The translations under genes and the position numbers were made by a program. Shown one piece after another: positions 40,021 through 48,792 of a stretch of DNA of 64,000 nt. Source of the stretch: Arthrobacter oryzae (GTDB lineage Bacteria; Actinomycetota; Actinomycetes; Actinomycetales; Micrococcaceae). Location of the stretch: positions 682,001 to 746,000 of the forward strand of contig NZ_CP132204.1 of the NCBI RefSeq assembly GCF_030718995.1. Reading direction: 5' to 3'. Within the stretch, counting starts at the first letter, position 1. Each line of letters starts with the position of its first letter. The notes beneath the pieces were generated by a model. The model was not told the DNA's origin. It searched no databases and worked only from the letters and a program-made list of their open reading frames with translations.

Positions 40021-40461
40021 ATGGGACTCAACATTCAGATCGTCATCGACTGCAAGAACCCGCACGAACTCGCCGACTGGTGGGCGGAAACCCTGGACTG
40101 GGCCGTGGAGCCGCAGGACGAAGGATTCATCCGGTCCATGATCGACCAGGGGTACGCCACCGAAGCCGAAACCAAAACCCACCACGGCAAGCTCGTCTGG
40201 GCCACCGGCGCAGCAATCCGGCCGGCGGAGGAGATCGATGCCAAGGCGCCGGAGCGGCGGCTGCTGTTCCAGACCGCGCCGGAGGGTAAGACCGTCAAGA
40301 ACCGGGTGCACTGGGACGTACGAATTGGCGACCGGGACAAGGATCAGGTGCGCAAAGAGCTCGAAGCACGGGGCGCAACGTTCCTGTGGACGGCCAACCA
40401 GGGCCCCCACGAATGGCACACCATGGCGGACCCGGAGGGCAACGAGTTCTGCATCAGCTGA
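40021..40461 (+). CDS. VOC-superfamily protein
   Basis: 146 residues: INIQIVIDCKNPHELADWWAETLDW opens the first module; VHWDVRIGDRDKDQ and WHTMADPEGNEFCIS mark the second. Resembles the actinobacterial glyoxalase-like group without assigned substrate. TACTTT lies six bases before the ATG (leaderless). It ends 22 bp before menB. Confidence 0.82.
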   Translation: MGLNIQIVIDCKNPHELADWWAETLDWAVEPQDEGFIRSMIDQGYATEAETKTHHGKLVWATGAAIRPAEEIDAKAPERRLLFQTAPEGKTVKNRVHWDVRIGDRDKDQVRKELEARGATFLWTANQGPHEWHTMADPEGNEFCIS

Positions 40462-40482
40462 GGCGATTACTAGACTCGGACT

Positions 40483-41451
40483 GTGAGCAACGTATTCCCA
40501 GCCAAGGTATCCGACGTCTTTGACCCCTCCCGGTGGCGCACCGTGGCCGGCTTCGACGACTTCCAGGACATGACGTACCACCGGCAGGTGGAGCGGGATT
40601 CGGACGGCGCCGTGCTGCGGGACCTGCCCACGGTCCGCATCGCCTTCAACCGCCCGGAGGTCCGCAACGCGTTCCGTCCCGGCACCGTGGACGAGCTCTA
40701 CCGCGCCATGGACCACGCCCGAATGACCCCCAACGTGGCCACCGTGCTGCTCACCGGCAACGGGCCATCGGCCAAGGACGGCGGGCACTCCTTCTGCTCC
40801 GGCGGGGACCAGCGGATCCGCGGCCGCGACGGGTATCGGTACGTAGTACAGAACACAGCCGACGGCGAGACCAAGGAAACCATCGACCCCGCCCGCGCCG
40901 GCCGGCTGCACATCCTGGAAGTCCAGCGGCTCATGCGCACCATGCCCAAGGTGGTCATCGCCGTCGTGAACGGCTGGGCCGCCGGCGGCGGGCACTCGCT
41001 GCACGTGGTCTCGGACCTCACCATCGCCTCACGCCAGTACGGCAAGTTCAAGCAGACGGACGCCACCGTGGGAAGTTTCGACGCCGGATACGGCTCCGCG
41101 CTGCTGGCCCGCCAGATCGGCCAGAAGGCCGCCCGCGAGATCTTCTTCCTGGCCCGCGAATACTCGGCCGAGGACATGGTCCGCATGGGTGCCGTGAACG
41201 AGGCCGTGGACCACGAACGGCTCGAGGAAGTCGCCCTGGAGTACGCGGCGGACATCGCCCGGCAGTCGCCCCAGGCCATCCGCATGCTCAAGTTCGCGTT
41301 CAACCTGGCCGACGACGGCCTGGCCGGGCAGCAGGTCTTCGCCGGCGAAGCCACCCGGCTGGCGTACATGACGGACGAGGCCGTGGAGGGCAAGGAAGCC
41401 TTCCTCGAGAAACGCGACCCCGACTGGTCCCAGTTCCCGTACTACTTCTAA
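40483..41451 (+). CDS. menB: 1,4-Dihydroxy-2-naphthoyl-CoA synthase
   Basis: 322 residues, crotonase fold, with the MenB-specific insert (GRDGYRYVVQNTADGETKE) and catalytic region VGSFDAGYGSALLARQIGQKAAREIFFLAREY. It closes the second ring of menaquinone from o-succinylbenzoyl-CoA. The GTG start follows TAGACT by six bases and has no Shine-Dalgarno, so it is leaderless. menE follows after 27 bp. Confidence 0.95.
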   Translation: MSNVFPAKVSDVFDPSRWRTVAGFDDFQDMTYHRQVERDSDGAVLRDLPTVRIAFNRPEVRNAFRPGTVDELYRAMDHARMTPNVATVLLTGNGPSAKDGGHSFCSGGDQRIRGRDGYRYVVQNTADGETKETIDPARAGRLHILEVQRLMRTMPKVVIAVVNGWAAGGGHSLHVVSDLTIASRQYGKFKQTDATVGSFDAGYGSALLARQIGQKAAREIFFLAREYSAEDMVRMGAVNEAVDHERLEEVALEYAADIARQSPQAIRMLKFAFNLADDGLAGQQVFAGEATRLAYMTDEAVEGKEAFLEKRDPDWSQFPYYF

Positions 41452-41478
41452 GCCCGCCCTACCCCGAAGGCAGCACCT

Positions 41479-42645
41479 GTGACCTCCCAGCCCTCCGCGA
41501 CTTCCCAGCCCCCGAACATCGAGCCTGCCCTGAAGGCGCTGGCGGACGCCCTCCACGGTGAGGGTCCCGCCGTCGAACTTTCCGCCGGCCCCGACGGGAA
41601 CGTTGTGGTCTCCGCCGTGGAAACGCCGGGGTTCGAGGATGCTGCCGTGGTGGTGCGCACGTCCGGTTCCACGGGTGCGCCCAAGGCGACGGTCCTCACG
41701 GTTGACGCCCTGGCGGCGTCCTCCGTGGCCACCGCCTTCGCGCTCAAGGGCGAGGGCCAGTGGCTGCTCGCCCTCCCCCTGCAGTACGTGGCCGGGGTGC
41801 AGGTCCTGGTGCGCTCCCTGTTCGCCGGCACCCGGCCGTGGGCCATGGACCTGTCCGGCGGCTTCACGCCGGAGGCCTTCACCGCGGCCGCCCTGGAGCT
41901 CACGGACAAGATCCGCTTCACCTCGCTGGTGCCCACCCAGCTGCAGCGGCTGCTGGACTCGCCGTCGGCGGAGACGCTTGCCGTGCTCCGCCGGTTCAAC
42001 GGCATCCTGCTCGGCGGCGGCCCCGCCTCGCCCGAACTGCTGGCCGCGGCCCGCGACGCCGGCGCACGCGTGATCACCACGTACGGCTCAGCCGAGACCT
42101 GCGGCGGCTGCGTGTACGACGGTTTCCCGCTCGAGGACGTGCTGGCCCGTGTGGACGGGGACGGCAGGATCCTGCTGGGCGGACCCACCCTGGCGGCCGG
42201 CTACCTCGACGAGCCCCGACTCACTGCCGACGCCTTCTTCGAGGAGGACGGCGTGCGCTGGTACCGCACCAGCGACCTCGGCTCCATCGACGCCACCGGG
42301 AAGCTCACCGTCCTGGGCCGGGCCGACGACGTCATCATCACCGGAGGCGTAAAGGTTTCGGCCACGCACGTGCAGGCCGAGCTGGAAAAGCTCGACGGCG
42401 TGCTGGCGGCTTTTGTGGCCGGCGTCCCGTCCGAGGAATGGGGCCAGGCCGTGGCAGCCTACGTTGCCGTGGCGGACAGCTCCCCTGCCGGCCTCGAAGG
42501 CTTCACCGCGCGCCGGCACGATGCTTTGGGTGCCCTGGCGCCTAAAACCGTCCTCGCGGCCGGCGAACTGATGATGCTTCCCAACGGCAAACCCGACAGG
42601 CTGGGCATGACTGTTCGGCTGGACGCCCTGCATCAGGGAAAATAG
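41479..42645 (+). CDS. menE: o-Succinylbenzoate-CoA ligase
   Basis: 388 residues, shorter than many acyl-CoA synthetases, as usual for actinobacterial MenE. Adenylation motifs RTSGSTGAPKA (near 59), TYGSAETCGG, RTSDLG and GRADDVIITGGVKV are in order, and the catalytic lysine region PNGKPDR is at the end. It makes the substrate of MenB. GTG start. Confidence 0.94.
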   Translation: MTSQPSATSQPPNIEPALKALADALHGEGPAVELSAGPDGNVVVSAVETPGFEDAAVVVRTSGSTGAPKATVLTVDALAASSVATAFALKGEGQWLLALPLQYVAGVQVLVRSLFAGTRPWAMDLSGGFTPEAFTAAALELTDKIRFTSLVPTQLQRLLDSPSAETLAVLRRFNGILLGGGPASPELLAAARDAGARVITTYGSAETCGGCVYDGFPLEDVLARVDGDGRILLGGPTLAAGYLDEPRLTADAFFEEDGVRWYRTSDLGSIDATGKLTVLGRADDVIITGGVKVSATHVQAELEKLDGVLAAFVAGVPSEEWGQAVAAYVAVADSSPAGLEGFTARRHDALGALAPKTVLAAGELMMLPNGKPDRLGMTVRLDALHQGK

Positions 42646-42707
42646 AGAAGCTCTTCGCACGCCCGCACCAAGCTGACCCGCACAACGAACCAATCGGAGT
42701 ACTGACC

Positions 42708-43589
42708 GTGGCTACAGCCGCACAATGGATCCAAGGCGCCCGACCGCGCACCCTGCCGGCTGCCATCGCACCGGTCCTGATCGGCACGGCCGCAGCCTTC
42801 GAGATGGACGCTTTCAAGCCGCTCAACGCCGTCCTTGCCGCCATGGTGGCCTTGCTGCTGCAGGTCGGCGTGAACTATGCCAACGACTACTCGGACGGCA
42901 TCCGGGGCACGGACGAGGACCGCGTGGGACCGCTCCGGCTGGTGGGCTCAGGCGCCGCCAAACCGGAGATGGTCAAGCGGGCCGCGTTCGGCGCCTTCGG
43001 GCTGGCCATGCTGTTCGGCCTGGTCCTGGTGGTCATCACCCAGGCGTGGTGGCTGGTGTTGGTGGGCCTGGGCTGCGTCCTGGCCGCGTGGGGGTACACC
43101 GGCGGGAAGAACCCCTACGGCTACATGGGCCTGGGCGACGTCTTCGTGTTCGTATTCTTCGGCCTGGTGGCCACCCTCGGCACCACCTACACCCAGGCCG
43201 GGCAGATCAGCCTGCCTGCCGTCATCGGCGCGATCGGGACCGGGCTGATCGCCTGCGCCCTCCTGATGGCAAACAACGTCCGTGACATCCCCACCGACAT
43301 CCAGGCCGGAAAGAAGACGCTGGCCGTGCGGCTGGGCGACAAGCACGCCCGTGAAAGCTACGTCCTGATGCTCGCCGTCGCCATCCTGCTGGTCATCGTC
43401 CTGGCACCGGCACGCCCGTGGATGCTGATCGTGCTGCTGCTGATTCCCGCCAGCCTGATGCCGTCATGGCTGATGATCAACGGACGCAAGCGCAAGAGCC
43501 TCATCCCCGTCCTCAAGCAGACGGGCCTGATCAACCTGGGCTACAGCGTGCTGTTCTCCCTGGGGCTTGTGCTGAGCCACGGGCTGTAA
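42708..43589 (+). CDS. menA: 1,4-Dihydroxy-2-naphthoate polyprenyltransferase
   Basis: 293 residues, UbiA-family membrane enzyme with about nine helices. First Asp-rich motif NDYSDGIRGTDEDR (about 63-76), second NNVRDIPTDIQAGKKTLAVRLG. It attaches the prenyl chain that makes demethylmenaquinone. It begins with GTG 62 bp after menE, so menB-menE-menA is a likely operon. The methyltransferase menG is not here. Confidence 0.94.
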   Translation: MATAAQWIQGARPRTLPAAIAPVLIGTAAAFEMDAFKPLNAVLAAMVALLLQVGVNYANDYSDGIRGTDEDRVGPLRLVGSGAAKPEMVKRAAFGAFGLAMLFGLVLVVITQAWWLVLVGLGCVLAAWGYTGGKNPYGYMGLGDVFVFVFFGLVATLGTTYTQAGQISLPAVIGAIGTGLIACALLMANNVRDIPTDIQAGKKTLAVRLGDKHARESYVLMLAVAILLVIVLAPARPWMLIVLLLIPASLMPSWLMINGRKRKSLIPVLKQTGLINLGYSVLFSLGLVLSHGL

Positions 43590-43606
43590 AGCACGGGCTG
43601 TAAGGG

Positions 43607-43945
43607 TCAGGATTCCTTGCGCGGAACTTCGGTGCGGGGGGCTTCGGTACGGGGAACCTCTGAGCGGACGGTGATGTCCGGGTTGGCGTCCACCAGGCTG
43701 TCCTCGGCGTCGGCGTCTTCAACCTCGCCGGCAGTCCGGATGGGCTTGGCCCGGCCGGAGAACCGCTCATGCAGGGTGGCGGTGGCGGCGTCGCGCTGCT
43801 TCTGGAAGAACAGGTAGCTGATGGCGAAAGCGATCAGGCCGGCGCAGACCGCGGAGAGCAGCATTCCGATTTGAAGGAAGCTGAACAGTGCGAACAGCGG
43901 CACAAACAGCGCCAGGCGGATCAGGGTGTATTTCATAAAGGCCAC
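43607..43945 (-). CDS. DUF4229 membrane protein
   Basis: 112 residues: two hydrophobic helices (about 9-28 and 32-47), then a soluble tail rich in Asp/Glu and ending in repeats of P-R-T-E. Matches the actinobacterial DUF4229 family next to menaquinone genes; role unknown. TAAACT lies six bases before GTG 43945, supporting this start and a leaderless mRNA. Confidence 0.82.
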   Translation of the reverse strand: MAFMKYTLIRLALFVPLFALFSFLQIGMLLSAVCAGLIAFAISYLFFQKQRDAATATLHERFSGRAKPIRTAGEVEDADAEDSLVDANPDITVRSEVPRTEAPRTEVPRKES

Positions 43946-44009
43946 AGTCCAAGTTTAGCCGTCCGCCGCCCGCACCCCCGCCAAAGCTTCCTGACGGTAG
44001 ACTGGTGGT

Positions 44010-44474
44010 ATGCCCCGAGTATTGGTCGCCGTCGCCGTTCTAGCCATATACGTCTATGGCATCGTGGACGTGATCCGCACTGATAGGAACCTCACCAGGG
44101 GCATCTCCAAGACTGCCTGGATGGTAGTGGTTGTTGTGCTGCCTGTGGTGGGTGCGGCGCTGTGGTTCATCATCGGTCGGCCGCGCAAGGACCGCACCGC
44201 CCCGCAGGCCTACACTCGTACCACGGCACCGGATGACGACCCCGATTTCCTGCGCAACCTTGAACTCCGCCGCCGCAACCAGGCCGAAGCGGACCGCCTC
44301 AGGAAGCTCAAGGAGGACCTGCAGGCCAAGGAACGCAAGGCCAACGGCGGCGCCTCCGGCACGAACGGCGCTGAGGGCAAGGGAAAGTCGAACGGCAGCC
44401 AGCGGGGCGACAAGCACACCGAGGAATCGCACCACCCCGAGACCGACTCCCACGGCACGGACGAGGTCAAGTAG
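44010..44474 (+). CDS. PLDc_N-domain small membrane protein
   Basis: 154 residues. Two N-terminal helices (about 2-17 and 36-54) with VDVIRTDRNLTRGISKTAWMVVVVVLP form a phospholipase-D nuclease N-terminal domain, without any PLD catalytic HKD. A long charged helical and then low-complexity Gly/Ser/His-rich cytoplasmic tail follows. Function unknown. TAGACT six bases before the ATG makes it leaderless. It is divergent from the DUF4229 gene across 64 bp. Confidence 0.82.
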   Translation: MPRVLVAVAVLAIYVYGIVDVIRTDRNLTRGISKTAWMVVVVVLPVVGAALWFIIGRPRKDRTAPQAYTRTTAPDDDPDFLRNLELRRRNQAEADRLRKLKEDLQAKERKANGGASGTNGAEGKGKSNGSQRGDKHTEESHHPETDSHGTDEVK

Positions 44475-44730
44475 GCTCGCTCGGCGGCCCTTGAACGCTT
44501 GAACGGACCACGGGCCCAGGAGCCGTCGGGCCGCGCGCCAACCGCACCCATTTGCCGGTTTGAGCCGCTATAGCCCGTCCAGAGCGGCGAAAAGTGTCAA
44601 CCGGCCGCGTCCGGGAGGCTGCACGCGGTAGCGTCCGCACCAAACGTCACGGGCCCTCACTTGTCCTCCACATCGACCTCCGACTGTGGATAACCCCTCT
44701 GCCCTCATTGCGCCGGGGCACAATGCTCGT
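44475..44730. other. Intergenic stretch with a possible degenerate hairpin
   Basis: No convincing gene. Around 44560-44601 GAGCCGCT and AGCGGCGAAAAGTGTCAA resemble the arm of the 45688 hairpin in degraded form. CACAAT at 44719-44724, six bases before ATG 44731, is the likely -10 of the next gene. Confidence 0.4.
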
Positions 44731-45669
44731 ATGCGCCCTCCCTCCGAGCTCCCCGATGACCTTCGCCGCGGGCCCTTCACACTGGAGCAGGCCCGGTCTG
44801 CAGGCCTCACCCCGCGCCGCCTGCGGGCACGCGACCTGGTGCGGCCCTGTACCGGAGCGAGGGTTTCAGCCGCGGCCGAGGCAACCCTGCTGCTCCGCGC
44901 CGCTGCTGTCGGCGCGGTGACGGGAGCTGTTGTCAGCCATCTCTCGGCAGCCCTGCTCTGGGGATTTCCCCTGCCCCTGGTTTGGCAAAACAACGAGGTG
45001 CTCCATCTGACCTGCCCGGCCGGCCGGCGCGCCCTGCGGCGCAAGGGTGTGGCGGGGCACCAACTGGACCTGGAACCTGCAGAAATCACTCCGGGCCGGC
45101 ATGTGCAATGCACCTCCCCGCTGCGGACGTGGTTCGACCTTGCCGGAATACTTGGCCTCGATGACTTGGTGATCGCCGGCGATTTCCTGCTGCGACGCCG
45201 GAATCCCCTCTCCACGCTGGCCGAACTGGACAGCTTCCTGGCCGCCAAGGCGGGCAAGCCGGGTTACCGCAAGTCCATGCGGGCCCGGGCCCTGATGCGG
45301 GCACATACCGATTCCCCGAAGGAGTCGGAGGTCAGGCTGCTGTTGCGCCGGTACGGCCTTCCCGAGCCTGCCATCAACCTGCCGATGTTCGACGAGACCG
45401 GCCGCTGGATCCAGGATCCCGACATGTCCTATGAGCGCGAGATGGTGGCGATCCAGTACGACGGCGGCCATCACGCATCGGCCGCCCAACGCCGCAGCGA
45501 CATCTTCCGTGACGAGGACGCCAAGGAAGCGGGCTGGCGGGTAGTGGTGCTGACCCAGCTGGACCTCGACCCGCTGGTGCCCGGCATGGAGCCCCGTGCC
45601 GTTACCCGCGTCCGCAAAGCGCTCGTTGAGCGTGGCTGGGCAGCGGCACCAGCCCGCCGTCGTCGTTGA
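44731..45669 (+). CDS. AbiEi/DUF559-like protein with endonuclease-type fold
   Basis: 312 residues. The N-terminus (FTLEQARSAGLTPRRLRARDLVRP) is a winged-helix-like segment found in AbiEi-type antitoxin relatives; the C-terminus (ESEVRLLLRRYGLP, QDPDMSYEREMVAIQYDGGHH, RSDIFRDEDAKEAGWRVV) has the E-D-YDG layout of Vsr/DUF559 nuclease folds. Whether it cleaves DNA is unknown. No toxin gene adjoins it. ATG 44731 is chosen because CACAAT lies six bases before; the frame is open to 44686. Confidence 0.75.
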   Translation: MRPPSELPDDLRRGPFTLEQARSAGLTPRRLRARDLVRPCTGARVSAAAEATLLLRAAAVGAVTGAVVSHLSAALLWGFPLPLVWQNNEVLHLTCPAGRRALRRKGVAGHQLDLEPAEITPGRHVQCTSPLRTWFDLAGILGLDDLVIAGDFLLRRRNPLSTLAELDSFLAAKAGKPGYRKSMRARALMRAHTDSPKESEVRLLLRRYGLPEPAINLPMFDETGRWIQDPDMSYEREMVAIQYDGGHHASAAQRRSDIFRDEDAKEAGWRVVVLTQLDLDPLVPGMEPRAVTRVRKALVERGWAAAPARRRR

Positions 45670-45687
45670 ACTGGCGCTGCACCTCGG

Positions 45688-45744
45688 CCCTTTGACACTT
45701 TTGGCCGCTAAGCGCGTGGCTTAGCGGCCAAAAGTGGCAAAGGG
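45688..45744. terminator. Near-perfect bidirectional hairpin, copy 4 (divergent sequence)
   Basis: Arms of 25 bp (45688-45712 and 45720-45744) pair at 24 positions around a 7-nt loop; CTTTTGGCCGCTAAG is the inner arm. Like the GAGTTTTTGTCC family it sits 18 bp after a gene end, here between converging genes, but shares only the layout. Confidence 0.75.
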
Positions 45745-45799
45745 TGCGCAAGAACGCGGCGCAGGAACACGGGGGGCCGGGCCTGCCGGACCCCGACCC

Positions 45800-46924
45800 T
45801 TACAGCCCCGAGTAGGAGTGCAGGCCGTTGAAGAACTGGTTCACGATGGTGAAGTTGAAGATCACGCAGAGGTAGCCCACAATCGACAGCCAGGCGGCCC
45901 GGGTGCCGGTCCAGCCCCGGGTGGCGCGGGCATGCAGGTAGCCGGCGTAAACCACCCAGATCACGAACGTCCAGACTTCCTTGGTGTCCCAGCCCCAGAA
46001 GCGGCCCCAGGCTTTCTCGGCCCAGATGGCGCCGAACATCAGGGTGAAGGTCCAGCCCACAAAGGCGATCGCGTTGATGCGGTAGGAGAGGTTTTCCAGG
46101 CTGAGGGCGGACGGCACCAGGCGCATGAAGCCCAGCTTGTCCGCGCCGCCTGCCGCGATGGCCTTCTGCCGGTGCGACTGCACCAGCTGCAGGGCGGACA
46201 TCGCGAACGTCAGCGTGAACAGCGCGGAGGACAGCACCGCGATGGACACGTGGATGATCAGCCAGTAGCTCTGCAGTGCCGGCACCAGGTGTCCAACGGG
46301 CGTCCAGTAGGCCACGGATGCCGCAACCAGCATGATGATGGCCAGGCCGATCACGAACGTGCCCAGGAACCGGAGGTCGCGGCGGATCAGCACCAGCAGG
46401 AAGACCGCCACGGCCACGAACGCGCCTGTGGTGAGGAACTCGTACATGTTGCCCCACGGCACCCGGCCTGCACCGAGGGCACGGGTGATCACCCCGGCGC
46501 CGTGGATCACGGCGCCCAGCACCGTCAGGGCAACCGCAACGCGGGCGGGAACGCGGCGTTCGGCGGCGTAGCGCATTCCGGCGTCGGCGGTCTGCCCCGC
46601 GCCTGCTACGGCACCGGCGGACGCACGGCCAGTGGACGACGACGGCCGCTCGGCACGGCCGGCCGGCCCGCTGACGTCCGAGTCAGCACGGTCAACAGCA
46701 GCACGGTCGACAGCACCGCCGGTGCCGACGCCGGCTCCCACCGGAACCTTGGCTGTTGCAGTTGCCTGCGCTGCGGCCGCAGCCTTAAGGTCCACAGCCC
46801 GGAGCGCCTTGCTGCTCTTGGCCAGGTCCCAGGCGAAGGCGATAAAGGCAACCGTGTACGTACCGGCAGCCAGCAGCATAAAGAGCTCGCTGTACTGGCC
46901 CATTGTTTCGTTGATGGGGAGCAT
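45800..46924 (-). CDS. ccsB: Cytochrome c biogenesis protein CcsB (CcsA/ResC type)
   Basis: 374 residues, eight or so helices. The heme-handling WWD segment reads WGRFWGWDTKEVWTFVIWVVYAGYLHARA near 298-326. With ResB it forms the system II synthase that exports heme and attaches it to apocytochrome c. An Ala/Ser/Gly-rich cytoplasmic loop (about 45-105) is an enlarged linker. Its ATG shares a base with the resB stop (TAATG). Confidence 0.93.
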   Translation of the reverse strand: MLPINETMGQYSELFMLLAAGTYTVAFIAFAWDLAKSSKALRAVDLKAAAAAQATATAKVPVGAGVGTGGAVDRAAVDRADSDVSGPAGRAERPSSSTGRASAGAVAGAGQTADAGMRYAAERRVPARVAVALTVLGAVIHGAGVITRALGAGRVPWGNMYEFLTTGAFVAVAVFLLVLIRRDLRFLGTFVIGLAIIMLVAASVAYWTPVGHLVPALQSYWLIIHVSIAVLSSALFTLTFAMSALQLVQSHRQKAIAAGGADKLGFMRLVPSALSLENLSYRINAIAFVGWTFTLMFGAIWAEKAWGRFWGWDTKEVWTFVIWVVYAGYLHARATRGWTGTRAAWLSIVGYLCVIFNFTIVNQFFNGLHSYSGL

Positions 46925-48792
46925 TACTGGTCCTTCTTCGACTCGGATGAGCCTGCTGTTGACTGGATGAAGTCGTCTGTGCGCAATTCTGTAGAGTCAC
47001 CGCTGCGGCCGCTGTTGCCGCGATCCGCCGGGACGTCCTCCGACGGGTCATTATCCACCTGCCCGCTGGTAACTTTCTGGGAGTCGTCGTCCTGGGCGTC
47101 CAGGCCCCATTCCTCCGTCAGCAGTCCGCGGATCGTCTGCGCTTCCGCCGCGAGCCGGTGGTCTTCGCCGCGGGCCAGGAGTCCGTACTCCACCATGGTG
47201 CGGCCGTCGGGGTGGGTGCCCGTACGTACCCAGACCCGGCGGCGGTTCACGTAGAGGGACGTCACCAGTCCGGCCACAGCGAGCAGGGCGAAGATCAGGG
47301 CGTAGAGCTGGCCCGGGTTGTGGTGGATGTCCACGCCGATGTAGCGCTTCACCCCGTCGAAGCTGATGGAGCCCTTGCCGTCCGGGAGCGTGTAGGTGCT
47401 GCCGGGAGCCAGGGTGATGCCGCCGGCGTCGAGGTTCCGGGCGTTGAGCGGCGTGAGCTTCTTGACATCGAGCTCGAAGACGTTCTGCGGGGAGCCCGCG
47501 TCCAGGCCGAGGTCGCCGAAGTACGAGTTCAGGGTGAGCTGCGGATTGATCAGCTCCGGGTCCCCGCTGAAGGAGACGCCTTCCTCGGTGACGAACGCGG
47601 TGGGCAGGAAGAAGCCTGCGAAGCCGAGCTGGTCCGGCTTCGCATCGGGAACCTTGATCACCACGGAGGAGTAGTAGTTGTCGCCCTGCAGCTTCGCCAC
47701 CACCGGGCCCTGCATGGCGACGTTGCCGGCGCCGTCGCGGATGGTCACCACGGGGGCGTAGCCGTTGCCGGTGAGGTAGATGCTGGTGCCGCCCAGGCTG
47801 ACGGGATCGTTGACCTTCAGGACCTGCTGCTCCGCCGGTGCGTCCGGTGTTTCCCGCGTGGTCACGTCGGCTTTGAAGTCGATGGGCTGGCCGAACTTGC
47901 CCTGCGATTCGCGGTCGAAGGTGATCTGGAACTTGTCCAGCTGAATGGAGTAGGGCTGGAGCTGGCTGCTCTGGAAGTTGGTGCCCGGGGTGAACTGGTC
48001 GTAGCCCACCAGGGTGTTCACGAAGGTGTCGCCCTCCACCAGGATCCGCTGCCCGCTGTACCCGAACAGGCCGCCGGCCGCCACGGAGACCAGCACCCCG
48101 ATCAGCGACGTGTGGAACACCAGGTTCCCCACCTCCTTCAGGAAGCCGCGCTCGGCCCCCAAAGAGGGCCGCGCGCCGTCGTCGTCCCTGACATCAACGC
48201 GGTAACCGCGTTTCCTCAGCTTCGCGGCGGCGTCCGCAATGGCGCGCGACGCCGGGATCCCGGCGTCCGCGGGGATCACCAGCGTGCCGTACTCGGGCAG
48301 GCGGGAAAGCCGCGCCGGGGTGCGCGGGGGCTGGGAGCGCATCGCCTTGTAGTGGGCGATCGCGCGGGGAACCACGCAGCCGATCAGTGAAATGAACAGC
48401 AGGATGTAGATGGCCGAGAACCACGCCGAGGAGTACACGTCGTAGAGCTGGAGGGAGTCCAGGATCTTGCCGTAGTCCGGGTTGTCCGCGATGTACTGGG
48501 TGACGATCGACGGGTTCGCGGGGCGCTGCGGGAACAGCGATCCGGGCACGGCGGCAACAGCGAGCAGGAGCAGCAGGAACAGCGCGGTGCGCATGCTGGT
48601 CAGCTGGGTCCAGGCCCACCGCAGCATGCCTTTGAGCCCCAGCGCCGGCAGCGCAGCTTCCGCCTTGGCTTTGGCCACGGGAGTGGCCGCGTTATTGTCC
48701 GCGCCTGATTTTCCGGCAGTGGTCTCTGCTTGGTTCTCCGCTGATTCGTCCACGGGTGCTGGCTTGTTCTTGTCGTTCACTCGCTCGCTCAT
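46924..48792 (-). CDS. resB: Cytochrome c biogenesis protein ResB
   Basis: 622 residues from ATG 48792, which overlaps the ccdA stop (ATGA). Four membrane helices flank a large exterior domain; LRWAWTQLTSMRTALFLLLLLAVAAVPGSLFPQRP is the typical first segment. An acidic/Lys-rich N-terminal tail and Asp/Ser-rich C-terminal tail lie in the cytoplasm. The open frame upstream of 48792 runs antisense-like through ccdA and is not coding. Confidence 0.92.
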   Translation of the reverse strand: MSERVNDKNKPAPVDESAENQAETTAGKSGADNNAATPVAKAKAEAALPALGLKGMLRWAWTQLTSMRTALFLLLLLAVAAVPGSLFPQRPANPSIVTQYIADNPDYGKILDSLQLYDVYSSAWFSAIYILLFISLIGCVVPRAIAHYKAMRSQPPRTPARLSRLPEYGTLVIPADAGIPASRAIADAAAKLRKRGYRVDVRDDDGARPSLGAERGFLKEVGNLVFHTSLIGVLVSVAAGGLFGYSGQRILVEGDTFVNTLVGYDQFTPGTNFQSSQLQPYSIQLDKFQITFDRESQGKFGQPIDFKADVTTRETPDAPAEQQVLKVNDPVSLGGTSIYLTGNGYAPVVTIRDGAGNVAMQGPVVAKLQGDNYYSSVVIKVPDAKPDQLGFAGFFLPTAFVTEEGVSFSGDPELINPQLTLNSYFGDLGLDAGSPQNVFELDVKKLTPLNARNLDAGGITLAPGSTYTLPDGKGSISFDGVKRYIGVDIHHNPGQLYALIFALLAVAGLVTSLYVNRRRVWVRTGTHPDGRTMVEYGLLARGEDHRLAAEAQTIRGLLTEEWGLDAQDDDSQKVTSGQVDNDPSEDVPADRGNSGRSGDSTELRTDDFIQSTAGSSESKKDQ

